From positions 124,001 through 188,000 of the forward strand of contig NZ_SRLE01000014.1 of assembly GCF_004745945.1 (NCBI RefSeq): 64,000 bases of DNA, read 5' to 3'. Of this stretch, positions 16,103 to 23,928 are shown one piece after another (the stretch's first letter is position 1; every line of letters begins with the position of its first letter). The notes under the pieces are model-generated. The model searched no databases. It worked only from the letters and a program-made list of their open reading frames with translations, and was not told where the DNA came from. Source of the DNA: Mangrovimicrobium sediminis (GTDB taxonomy: Bacteria; Pseudomonadota; Gammaproteobacteria; Pseudomonadales; Halieaceae). The position numbers were made by a program, and so were the translations under genes.

Positions 16103-17238
16103 CAGCGCGGCTCCCTCGGCAGTTCCAGGAATTGGGTGGCGATCAGGTTGAGCTGGATCTCGGCGGCGCCGGAGGCGATGCCGGCGACGATGCCGCGCTG
16201 GTGGTGCGCCAGCAGCAGCGGGTGGGCGCCGCTGATCGCCTCGGGCACGTGCTCGACCACGAACTCGCTGACCAGGCGCTCACAGATCACCGTGGCGAAG
16301 CGGCCGACGCTGGCCTCGGCACCGGCGATGATGCCCTTGGCGCGCTGGTCGATGATGCTGTAGCTGTACAGGCGCGCGGCCTCACAGGCGGCGTGGGCCT
16401 TGGCCGCCTGCTCGGCGACGCCGGGGCCGAAGCTGCCCCTGGACTGCAGCAGTTTCACCGCGTCCGCGAGGGTCTTCGAGGCCAGGGCGAAACGCGGGAT
16501 TCCCACGCGCTCCAGCGACAATGCCTTGCCGACGATCTCCCAGGCCTGCCCCTCCTCGCCCAGGCGCGCGCTCTCCGGCACCTCGACGTCGTCGAAGAAC
16601 ACCTCGTGGATGTCGCCCTCGCCGATGATGCTGGGGATATCGCGCACGGTGATACCCGGCGTGGTCATCGGCAGCAGGAAGATGGAGATGCCGCCCTTGC
16701 CCTGGGAGGTGCGCGCCAGCAGGAAGCAGGTGTCCGCGTCGCCGGCGTAGGAGGTCCAGATCTTCTGGCCGTTGATGCGGTAGACATCGCCCACGCGCTC
16801 GGCGCGGGTGCGCAGGGAGGCCAGGTCGGAACCGGATTCGGGCTCGGAGAAGCCCTGGCACCAGATGGTCTCGCCGCGGGCCATGGGCGGGATGTAACGC
16901 TCCTGCTGGGCTTCGGAGCCGAACAGCATCAGCGTCGGGCCGATCCAGTTGACGTTCATGTACTGCCCGCCGCGGGGTTCGCCGGCCATCCACATTTCCT
17001 CGGCGAGGATGAAGGCGATCCACGGGTCGGCGTCGCGGCCGCCCCAGCGTTCGGGCCAGTGCGGTACCAGCAGGCCCGCCTCGGCGAGGGCGCCGCAGAA
17101 CTGCTTGGCGAAGGCCGACTGCTCCTTCGAGGCGGGGCCGTGGGCGATGTGTTCCCAGTTATCGGGCAGGTTGTCTTGAATAAACTGACGGACAGAGGCG
17201 CGGAAGCTCTCCTGTTCGCTGGTCCAGGCAAAATCCAT
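16102..17238 (-). CDS. acyl-CoA dehydrogenase, large subunit
   Basis: A 378-aa acyl-CoA dehydrogenase. It has the FAD-contact segment 'GFSEPESGSDLASL', then 'NGQKIWTSYAGDAD', and the C-terminal 'GAAEIQLNLIATQFLELPR', where the usual GGTSEIQ is changed to GAAEIQ. It introduces a C2-C3 double bond into an acyl-CoA, passing electrons to electron-transfer flavoprotein. The gene follows the crotonase gene by 42 bases and is coupled to a short acyl-CoA dehydrogenase partner, the arrangement known for heteromeric steroid-type enzymes. The altered C-terminal motif fits an active site shared between unlike subunits. The substrate is not shown by the sequence. Confidence 0.88.
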   Translation of the reverse strand: MDFAWTSEQESFRASVRQFIQDNLPDNWEHIAHGPASKEQSAFAKQFCGALAEAGLLVPHWPERWGGRDADPWIAFILAEEMWMAGEPRGGQYMNVNWIGPTLMLFGSEAQQERYIPPMARGETIWCQGFSEPESGSDLASLRTRAERVGDVYRINGQKIWTSYAGDADTCFLLARTSQGKGGISIFLLPMTTPGITVRDIPSIIGEGDIHEVFFDDVEVPESARLGEEGQAWEIVGKALSLERVGIPRFALASKTLADAVKLLQSRGSFGPGVAEQAAKAHAACEAARLYSYSIIDQRAKGIIAGAEASVGRFATVICERLVSEFVVEHVPEAISGAHPLLLAHHQRGIVAGIASGAAEIQLNLIATQFLELPREPR

Positions 17239-17280
17239 CGGGCGCGTTCCAGGTGTTGTTGACGTTATCGGGCGGCGGCT

Positions 17281-18102
17281 TCAGCCGTCTTTCTTGCCCT
17301 TGCTGCCGATGCCGGCGACGTATTTCTCGATGCCGGCCAGGTAATCCGGGTTGAGCATCAGGGCGCTGTTGGCCATGCGCTCCACGTGGCGGGCCTGGTC
17401 GCGGCCCAGTTCCCAGCACATCTCGATGGCGAGCTTCGCGGTACCCATCTGCTCGCCGTGCTGCTTGGCCAGGTGCCGGCAGAACTGCATGACGTCGTCC
17501 TCGAAGGTATCGTCGGGGAAGACCTCGTGCACCAGGCCCATAGTATACGCGCGGTCGGCGTCCGCGGGCAGGTTGGCCATGATCAGGTAGCGCGCCCAGT
17601 GCGGGCCGACGATACGGGTCAGGCGGCTGACGCCGTTGGAGGCCGGCAGCACGCCGAACTTGCCTTCCGGAAAGGCGTAGGACGCGCTCTTCGCCGCCAG
17701 GCGAAAATCGCAGGACAGGGACATCTCCAGCCCGCCGCCCACGCAGGTGCTGTGGTGGGCGATCACGATGGGCTTCTCGATGTGCTCCATCTCGTCGTAG
17801 ATGCGGTGCATGCCGTTCAACTGCAGGCGGTGGCGCTCGCGTACGGCCACGCCGGTGCGGTCCGGCGAGGGTACCGAGCCGTCCTTGGTGCCCGCGCGCA
17901 GGTCGGCGCCGGAGCAGAAGAAGCGGCCGGTGGCGCGGATCAGCATTACCTTGAGTTCCGGCGTTTCGCGGAAGCGGATCAGGGCCTCGTCGAACAGCGC
18001 CATCATGTCCGGGGTGATCGCATTGAGCTTGTCCGGGCGGTTCAGGGTGGCGATGAGGATGCCGTCGTTGTCCTCGGTCAGCAGGTGCGGTGCGTCGGTC
18101 AT
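17281..18102 (-). CDS. enoyl-CoA hydratase/isomerase (crotonase family)
   Basis: A 273-aa crotonase. The oxyanion-hole segments are 'FFCSGADL' (around residue 62) and 'CVGGGLEMSLSCDF' (around 120). Glutamates at both classical catalytic positions appear to be present (GGGLE, and PEGKFGVLP). It would hydrate the trans-2-enoyl-CoA made by the dehydrogenases encoded beside it. Spacing is 10 bases after the fused acyl-CoA dehydrogenase and 42 before the 378-aa one. Crotonases also act as isomerases or C-C hydrolases, so the reaction is inferred from position in the operon. The ATG start has GGAGAG close upstream. Confidence 0.88.
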   Translation of the reverse strand: MTDAPHLLTEDNDGILIATLNRPDKLNAITPDMMALFDEALIRFRETPELKVMLIRATGRFFCSGADLRAGTKDGSVPSPDRTGVAVRERHRLQLNGMHRIYDEMEHIEKPIVIAHHSTCVGGGLEMSLSCDFRLAAKSASYAFPEGKFGVLPASNGVSRLTRIVGPHWARYLIMANLPADADRAYTMGLVHEVFPDDTFEDDVMQFCRHLAKQHGEQMGTAKLAIEMCWELGRDQARHVERMANSALMLNPDYLAGIEKYVAGIGSKGKKDG

Positions 18103-18112
18103 GTGGTCTCTC

Positions 18113-20323
18113 CTATCCCCGGGTGCGCGGCAGGCCGAGCGCGCGCTCGGCGATCATGCTGCGGTGGACTTCGCTGGTGCCGCCGTAGATCGTCGTGCCG
18201 TGTGCGTGACGGTAGGCGAGGTTGATCTCCCCGGCGGCGCCCTCGCGCTTGGACAGCGAGTACGGCGCGGTGAGGTCGAGCAGGTCGCGGGAGTCGGACT
18301 GGAACTTCTCCGAGGAGAACATCTTGGTCATCGGGCCGAAGGCCAGGTTGGGCATCTTGTTCACACCCGCCCACAGGGCGCGGTTGCCAAGCATCTCGGA
18401 AATATAGAAATGCGCTCGGCAGCGGGCCAGGCGCTTCTGCGCGTCGACCTGTTCGATCAGCTGCCCGCCCTGGAACTGGATCTCGCGGCACAGTTCCTCG
18501 GCCGCCTCGCACATGGCGCGCTGGCTCTTGGCGAAACCGCCGCCGTGTTCCAGTTCCAGCGCCGCGGCCATCACCTTGACGCCGCCGTCCACCGGGCCCA
18601 GGCGGTAGCTGTCGGGCACGATCACGCCGTCGTAGAAGGTCGCGTTGGTGCGCTCGTCCTGGAAGGTGTACACCGGCTGGATCTCGATGCCGGGGCTGTC
18701 CAGGGGCACCACGAACATGGTCAGGCCCTTGTGCTTGGGCACGTCCGGGTTGGTGCGGGTGAGCATCAGCACGTACTGGGCGATGTTGGCGCCGGAGGTC
18801 CACATCTTGGCGCCGTCGATGCGCCAGGAGCCGTCCTCCAGCTGCGTCGCCTTGGTCTTGGCGGCGAACACGTCGGAACCGCAGCCCGGTTCGCTGTAGC
18901 CCAGCGAACAAATCGCGTCGCCGTTGACGATCTTGGTCAGGACCTCTTCCTTCAACACGTCGCCGCCGACCTTGCGGATCATGGTGCCGACCAGGTTGGT
19001 GGTGCCCACCGGGTGGCTGGTCCAGCCCTGCTCTTCCCACACCTTGTACATGGCGTTCATGACGTAGGGCTCAGCCTCGCGGCCGCCGTATTCCTTGGGC
19101 CAGGACGGGAACAGCAGCTTGGCCTCGGCCAGTTTCTTGTGCACACCGGCGTCGAAGCCGTCGAAGGAGTAGTGCGCCTTGGCGCGCAGCTCCGGGGTGA
19201 GCACGGCGTTGAAGAAGTCGTCCAGCTCGCGGCCCATGGCCTCGGCTTCTTCGCCGAGTTCGAAGTTGATCAGCACCTCGCCCACCTCGGGCAGCGCGGC
19301 TCTCTCACCGGCGTACAGGCGGCGGCCGGCCTCTTCCAGGAAGCGGGTCGGGTCGCCCCACACCAGCGGCCAGGCGCGGGCGCGCAGGTTGTACAGGTGA
19401 ATGTCGTATTCCGTGGCCAGGCCGTAGCCGCCGAAGGTGTGCAGCGACTGGGTCACCGCGCGCGCCGCGGTGTCCGCCGTCCACCACAGGGACAGGGAGA
19501 TCAGCGCGCCGGCCGCCTCGGGCTCGTGCACGATGTCGTGCACCGCGCGCCAGGTCAGGTACTTGCCGCCGTCGACGTCGACAATGAGGTCCGCCAGCGG
19601 GTGGGACATGCCCTGGTAGGCGCCGATCGGCTGGCCGAAGGCCTCGCGCTCGCAGGCGTATTCCGCGGCCAGGCGAATCGCCTCGCGCGACAGCCCGGAC
19701 AGGGCGATGGCCATGAGCAGCTTCCACTCCTCGATGGCCTTGTCGAACTCGGCCACGGCATCGGCGCCGCTGGCCAGCACGGTCTTGTCCGCGGCGGCAA
19801 AATCAATTTCCGCAATCGGCGTGGAGGCCAGGTTGTCCTCGCCGCGCTCGTCACCGGCCAGGGTGACCAGCACTACCGCATCGCCCTCGCGCGCCACAGC
19901 GACGTCGGCGACAGCGCCGCCGGCCAGCCACTGCACCGGCTGCGCGGCGATATCGTGCATGGCCAGGGTCAGCACCTTGCCGCCCACCAGCACTTCCTCG
20001 AGCAGTTCCGCCTGTGCCTCGCCGCCCAGCACTGCGAGCAGGCGCGCCGCCATCAGGGTTTCGGCGAGGGGGCCGGAGGCGATGGTGCGCCCGGCCTCTT
20101 CCATCAGCACCGCGGCGTCCATGGTGCCCAGGCCCAAACCGCCGGCCTCTTCCGGGATACGCAGGGCAAAGGCGCCCAGCTCCGCCAGGCCCTGCCACAG
20201 CGCGGCGTCGAAACCGCCCTGTTCGGCCGCGGCGCGCACGCGCTCACTGTTACTGTTTTCATCAAGGAAGCGAGCGAATGACTCGCGCATCATCCGCTGA
20301 TCTTCGGAAAGATCGAAATTCAT
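18113..20323 (-). CDS. fused double acyl-CoA dehydrogenase (FadE34-like)
   Basis: A 736-aa protein with two acyl-CoA dehydrogenase units in tandem. The first (about 1-345) has 'CEREAFGQPIGAYQGMSHPLAD' and 'HTFGGYGLATEYDIHLY'. The second (about 365-736) has the FAD-contact segment 'GYSEPGCGSDVFAAKTKAT', 'DGAKMWTSGANIAQ' and the C-terminal 'IYGGTSEVHRSMIAERALGLPR'. Each unit keeps a different part of the usual motifs, as in a heterodimer made into one chain. Actinobacterial FadE34 has this layout and acts on C24 steroid side-chain CoA thioesters; that parallel is family knowledge and the substrate here is inferred. It is the first gene of a four-gene operon, divergent from an SDR. Confidence 0.88.
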   Translation of the reverse strand: MNFDLSEDQRMMRESFARFLDENSNSERVRAAAEQGGFDAALWQGLAELGAFALRIPEEAGGLGLGTMDAAVLMEEAGRTIASGPLAETLMAARLLAVLGGEAQAELLEEVLVGGKVLTLAMHDIAAQPVQWLAGGAVADVAVAREGDAVVLVTLAGDERGEDNLASTPIAEIDFAAADKTVLASGADAVAEFDKAIEEWKLLMAIALSGLSREAIRLAAEYACEREAFGQPIGAYQGMSHPLADLIVDVDGGKYLTWRAVHDIVHEPEAAGALISLSLWWTADTAARAVTQSLHTFGGYGLATEYDIHLYNLRARAWPLVWGDPTRFLEEAGRRLYAGERAALPEVGEVLINFELGEEAEAMGRELDDFFNAVLTPELRAKAHYSFDGFDAGVHKKLAEAKLLFPSWPKEYGGREAEPYVMNAMYKVWEEQGWTSHPVGTTNLVGTMIRKVGGDVLKEEVLTKIVNGDAICSLGYSEPGCGSDVFAAKTKATQLEDGSWRIDGAKMWTSGANIAQYVLMLTRTNPDVPKHKGLTMFVVPLDSPGIEIQPVYTFQDERTNATFYDGVIVPDSYRLGPVDGGVKVMAAALELEHGGGFAKSQRAMCEAAEELCREIQFQGGQLIEQVDAQKRLARCRAHFYISEMLGNRALWAGVNKMPNLAFGPMTKMFSSEKFQSDSRDLLDLTAPYSLSKREGAAGEINLAYRHAHGTTIYGGTSEVHRSMIAERALGLPRTRG

Positions 20324-20678
20324 AACGTGGTGACTCCGGATACGGGCTGGGACAAGTTCAGGCTACAAGTTCAGGATAAATCGGCGTCGAAAACGAAGGG
20401 GCCGCGAACTGCGAGCGCCGCTGGCGAAACAGGCCGCAACACGAGCGCTGTTCCGGCCTCGCCCCCGCGTAATCGCTATTGGTATGAGGGCATTCATCGG
20501 CTTCGACCAAATCCAGACAAGGGTACTATGTGCCGTCCAGAATGGTCAACTTGATCAACACCACTGTCTATTTGCTGTACAAATGCGCCAAGTATTGGCA
20601 GCATGCCATACCGGCAGGAATTACTACAACACTGTCGTATATTACCGAAATAACAGTACACAAGCGGAGTAATTACAG
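20324..20678. other. divergent promoter region between acyl-CoA dehydrogenase operon and SDR
   Basis: A 355-base gap. Bases 20324-20470 look like untranslated leader of the minus-strand operon with no signal I can name. From 20540 to 20680 the DNA is AT-rich and holds the palindromes ATTTG-(5)-CAAAT (20570-20584) and GCCAA-GTA-TTGGC (20587-20599), and ACTGT/ACAGT arms (20631-20657). TTGGCA at 20595-20600 is a good -35 for the SDR gene, but no good -10 follows at the proper spacing. Confidence 0.5.
20571..20583. promoter_or_regulatory. operator-like site sharing the core found at the P450 promoter
   Basis: TTTGCTGTACAAA matches the core of site 3 at 12486-12498 (TTTGCAATACAAA) in 11 of 13 bases, differing only at the centre. 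It lies 108 bases upstream of the SDR start and 248 bases upstream of the acyl-CoA dehydrogenase start. The outer flanks (CTA/TGC) are weaker than in the P450 region. Confidence 0.5.
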
Positions 20679-21482
20679 GTGATTGGAGAAGACCCCCTCG
20701 ACCTGGACGGCCAGGTCGCCTTCGTTACCGGGGCCGGCCAGGGCGCCGGCCGCGGCATCGCCCACGCACTGGCGCGGCACAATGCCGGCGGTGTGGCGGT
20801 CAACGATTTCGTCGCCGAGCGCGCCGAGATCGTGGCGGCGGAAATCCGTGAGCTGGGCGTGCCCGCGGTGGGTGTGCAGGCGGATGTCGGCGATCACGCC
20901 TCGGTGGCAGCGGCGATGAAAACCGCTGCGGAAGCGCTGGGGCCGGCCACCCTGCTGGTGAACAACGCGGGCAACGCCGGGCCGCGCGCGGACATGGGCT
21001 TCTCGCCGCCGTTCTGGGAGGCTGACCCCGGCGAGTGGGACAAATTCATGCGCACCAACCTTTACGGCGTGATGAACTGCTGCCACCTGGCGCTGCCGGC
21101 GATGGTCGAGGCCGGCCGTGGCCGGGTGGTCACTATCGTCTCGGACTCCGGCCGGGTCGGCGAGGCGCGGCTGAGCGCCTACTCCGCGGCCAAGGCCGGC
21201 GCCGCGGCGCTGATGCGCTCGCTGGCCAAGGAGACCGGACGCTACGGTATCACCTGCAACGCGGTGTCGCTGTCCACCCTGGAGCCGCCGATGTCGCCGG
21301 AGGAACTCGAGGGCCTGTACGCCAACGAGCGGGTCAAGGCGCAGCTGTCGCGCTACACCCTGCGCCGTTTCGGCAAGCCCGACGATGTCGCCGGCATGGT
21401 GCTGTTCCTGTGCTCCGACGCCGCGGCGTGGATTACCGGGCAGACCTACCCGGTAAACGGCGGCTATTCCTTCAGCCAGTAA
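20679..21482 (+). CDS. SDR-family oxidoreductase
   Basis: A 267-aa SDR with a GTG start at 20679 supported by GGAG 9 bases upstream; no in-frame ATG precedes the cofactor loop TGAGQGAG. NNAG, the catalytic Ser in 'VSDSGR', and YSAAK at the correct 13-residue spacing are present, and the chain ends 'PVNGGYSFSQ'. The sequence 'VNDF' after the second strand suggests NAD. It is divergent from the fused acyl-CoA dehydrogenase operon and shares a promoter region containing an operator-like core also found at the P450 promoter. It likely oxidises a hydroxyl group of the same substrate. A SnoaL-like gene follows 134 bases downstream. Confidence 0.88.
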   Translation: MIGEDPLDLDGQVAFVTGAGQGAGRGIAHALARHNAGGVAVNDFVAERAEIVAAEIRELGVPAVGVQADVGDHASVAAAMKTAAEALGPATLLVNNAGNAGPRADMGFSPPFWEADPGEWDKFMRTNLYGVMNCCHLALPAMVEAGRGRVVTIVSDSGRVGEARLSAYSAAKAGAAALMRSLAKETGRYGITCNAVSLSTLEPPMSPEELEGLYANERVKAQLSRYTLRRFGKPDDVAGMVLFLCSDAAAWITGQTYPVNGGYSFSQ

Positions 21483-21616
21483 CCGGCTTCGACAATCCCC
21501 CAGCCTGGCCGCCACCGGCGGCCAGGTGAAACACAATAAGTGACCGACCGGCCACTTGAATGCGCGACGCGCTTGCGCGCCACGTCCCGATAAAAGCAAA
21601 CACAAAGGAGACCGCC

Positions 21617-22141
21617 ATGACCGACTCTGCAGCGCTGCAAACCCTGATCGACAAGGACCAGATCCGCGAACTGGGCATGCTCTACTCGCGCGGCGTCGAC
21701 CGCAAGGACGCGGCCCTGTTGCGCACCCTGTACACCGCCGAGGCCACGGACACCCACGGCGACACCTTCGACGGCCCCGCCGACAAATACGTGGATTTCC
21801 TCGAGCAATCCTTCCCCTACATGCGCTACAGCGGCCACCACATCTGCAACCACCTGATCTCGGTGGACGGCGATACCGGTGAGGGAGAGATCTACGCCCT
21901 GGCCTGGCACATCATCCCGGACGGCGCCGGCGGCTGGCAGGAGGATTTCATGACGGTGCGCTACATCGACCGCTACGCGAAGGGCGATGACGGCCGCTGG
22001 CGTTTCGCCAAGCGTGTGGTGACCTACGACCTGCGCGCCCGGCGGCCGCTGGTCACGCCAGAAGATGCCGAACCGCGCGGGGAGGACCCCAGCTACAGCG
22101 TCCTCGCCAGCCGCCTGTTTGCCGCGGGGCCGCGCATCTAG
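21617..22141 (+). CDS. SnoaL-like / NTF2-fold protein
   Basis: A 174-aa protein of the SnoaL-like cone fold ('ALQTLIDKDQIRELGMLYSRGVDRKD' start, split here only by description, and 'HHICNHLISVDGD' in the middle). The ATG at 21617 has AAAGGAG 8 bases upstream and is preferred over an upstream ATG at 21560. The group includes dehydratases, dehydrochlorinases and ring-hydroxylase small subunits; a His at 'SGHHICNH' could be a general base. It sits behind an SDR in the catabolic island, so a dehydration or isomerisation step is plausible, but the substrate is unknown. Confidence 0.75.
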   Translation: MTDSAALQTLIDKDQIRELGMLYSRGVDRKDAALLRTLYTAEATDTHGDTFDGPADKYVDFLEQSFPYMRYSGHHICNHLISVDGDTGEGEIYALAWHIIPDGAGGWQEDFMTVRYIDRYAKGDDGRWRFAKRVVTYDLRARRPLVTPEDAEPRGEDPSYSVLASRLFAAGPRI

Positions 22142-22218
22142 CGAGGCCTTGGCGAGCAGGCACGACACCCTGGCGCCGCAAGGGCGCTGGGCGTGCGTTC
22201 TGCGCTGATATTAAATGT

Positions 22219-22908
22219 TCAGGCCGCGGGCGCGGCGTCATCCTCGGCGTCTACCGGGCCGCTGTAGCGCTCGACCAGTTCCGGGTAGTGCTCGCGGGTC
22301 AGGCTGCCGAACAGGGTCAGGCGCATCATCTCGTCCATGAAGCGCTTCTGCATTTTCGCCCGCGCCTTGCTGCCCTTGGCATGGGCGCCGACCCAGATCG
22401 GCCAGAGCAGCGCGCTGGACAGGGAAATGAAGGCGAACACCTCCACGTCGATATTCTCGCGACCGTAGCCGCCCTCGGCAAACTGGCTGAGTTCCTTCAC
22501 ATATTTCTTCCAGAAGCGGTCGGTGACCACCCCCTGGGTGGACATCACGTCGAACAGCCAGGCGCGGCTGAGCTCGGGATTGTTCATGGCGAAGTTGCAC
22601 AGGCGCGCCAGGGCCACGTCTGGCGGGTAGACCTTGCTCAGCTCCGACTGCTCTACCATGTCGCCGTAGAACTCGTCGTAGATGCGCTCGCTCACCCAGC
22701 TCGCGGTGGCGTGGGCGAGGTCTTCGCGGGTGGGAAAGTGCTGGTAGGCGGTGCCGCGGTTGACCCCCGCGCGGCGCGCCACCTCGGTGACGCTGAGACT
22801 CTCGGGACCGTCCTTGGCCAGCACCTCGAGGGCGGCCTGCAGGATCTCGCGACGCGTGGATTCCGGATTGGTGTTATTGCGCCGTCCCGACCTGGATTTG
22901 TCTGACAT
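22219..22908 (-). CDS. TetR-family transcriptional regulator (TetR-1)
   Basis: A 229-aa TetR regulator. The N-terminal helix-turn-helix contains 'VTEVARRAGVNRGTAYQHF', whose recognition helix segment 'GVNRGTAYQHF' is identical in the two other TetR genes of this island. The helical ligand-binding domain fills the rest. The ATG at 22908 is chosen over one at 22938 because AGGGGA lies 7 bases upstream of it. It is divergent from an SDR gene at 23135. Two copies of TAAACAT-(4)-GTTGA lie between them and are the likely autoregulatory operators. The ligand is probably a hydrophobic intermediate or CoA ester (inference). Confidence 0.9.
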   Translation of the reverse strand: MSDKSRSGRRNNTNPESTRREILQAALEVLAKDGPESLSVTEVARRAGVNRGTAYQHFPTREDLAHATASWVSERIYDEFYGDMVEQSELSKVYPPDVALARLCNFAMNNPELSRAWLFDVMSTQGVVTDRFWKKYVKELSQFAEGGYGRENIDVEVFAFISLSSALLWPIWVGAHAKGSKARAKMQKRFMDEMMRLTLFGSLTREHYPELVERYSGPVDAEDDAAPAA

Positions 22909-22931
22909 GTGTTTTCCCCTGTAAACGTCAG

Positions 22932-22947
22932 TAAACATACATGTTGA
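22932..22947. promoter_or_regulatory. operator-like repeat TAAACAT-(4)-GTTGA, copy 1
   Basis: TAAACATACATGTTGA contains the perfect palindrome AACATACATGTT (22934-22945). It lies 24 bases upstream of the TetR-1 ATG. Confidence 0.5.
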
Positions 22948-22985
22948 TCAGTACCGGCGCAAGCGAGCGCCGCGCGAAGGGGTAC

Positions 22986-23001
22986 TAAACATCAGCGTTG
23001 A
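22986..23001. promoter_or_regulatory. operator-like repeat TAAACAT-(4)-GTTGA, copy 2
   Basis: TAAACATCAGCGTTGA repeats copy 1 with identical arms and spacing, 54 bases downstream. It sits inside a wider imperfect palindrome, GTA.T.AAC-(6)-GTT.A.TAC (22982-23005), on the SDR side of the divergent gap. Confidence 0.5.
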
Positions 23002-23134
23002 CTACTGACTGGCGGTGAAGTACTTTCCCCGCTGCACCGCCGCGACCGACAGCAGGCGCCCGCCTCACGGCAGTCGCGAACAGCCGGGCCCCGAAAAATT
23101 CATCGATAGAACCCATAACAAGAGGAACCAGCAC

Positions 23135-23884
23135 ATGTCACTCAACGGAAAGATCGCCGTGGTCACCGGCGGCGGCAGCGGCATCGGCCGCGCCATCAGC
23201 CTGAAACTGGCCGCCGACGGCGCCGCCGTCGCGGTGTGGGACCTGAACCCGGAAGGCGCACAGGAAACGGTGGAGATGATCACCGCCGCCGGCGGCAAGG
23301 CGCTGGCCTGCGTTGGCAATGCCGCCGATGCGGCGACCATCGCGAGCAGCGCGGCGCTCACCCGGGAGACCTTCGGCGGGCCGATCACCATCCTGGTCAA
23401 CAACGCGGGCATCACCGGCTTCACCCCGTTCCTGGACATCACCGAGGATCACTGGGACCGCATGATGGCGATCAACCTGAAGGGGCCGTTCCTGTGCTGC
23501 CAGCAGATCGTCCCGGACATGCTGGAGGCGGGCTGGGGCCGCATCGTCAACATCTCCTCGTCCTCGGCGCAGACCGGGGCCATGGTCATGACCCACTACT
23601 CCGCCTCCAAGGGCGGCGTTATCGCCTTCACCAAGTCCCTGGCCAAGGAGTTCGCCGCCAAGGGTATTACCGTGAACAACATTCCGCCGGGCTTCGTCGA
23701 TACGCCGATGCTGCGCGCCTCGCCGGTGAACGTGGATGCGGAAGCCAGCTCCGGCAACTCGCCGATGGGCCGCCCGGGCGTGCCCGAGGATATCGCCAAC
23801 GCCTGCGCCTTCCTGGTGTCCGAGGCGGCCGGTTACATCACCGGCCACACCCTCGGCGTGAACGGCGGGCGGGTCATGCCCTGA
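23135..23884 (+). CDS. SDR-family oxidoreductase (FabG-like)
   Basis: A 249-aa classical SDR: TGGGSGIG near the N-terminus, NNAG, catalytic Ser in 'NISSSSAQTG', YSASK at the correct spacing, and the end 'LGVNGGRVMP'. The aspartate in 'VWDLN' after the second strand indicates NAD preference. The ATG at 23135 is preferred over an in-frame ATG 120 bases upstream because AAGAGGAA lies just before it and homology begins there. It is divergent from TetR-1 and probably regulated by it. The stop is followed by a short repeat of the sequence 'tgccctgacagga'. Confidence 0.88.
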   Translation: MSLNGKIAVVTGGGSGIGRAISLKLAADGAAVAVWDLNPEGAQETVEMITAAGGKALACVGNAADAATIASSAALTRETFGGPITILVNNAGITGFTPFLDITEDHWDRMMAINLKGPFLCCQQIVPDMLEAGWGRIVNISSSSAQTGAMVMTHYSASKGGVIAFTKSLAKEFAAKGITVNNIPPGFVDTPMLRASPVNVDAEASSGNSPMGRPGVPEDIANACAFLVSEAAGYITGHTLGVNGGRVMP

Positions 23885-23928
23885 CAGGAGTGCCCTGACA
23901 GGAATGCCCTGAGCCGGCTGCCGCCGGT

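Noticed and set aside
17801-20281. Long open frame on the plus strand opposite the fused acyl-CoA dehydrogenase
   Set aside because: It mirrors the codon pattern of a strongly recognised gene on the other strand and shows no domain; high GC keeps antisense frames open.
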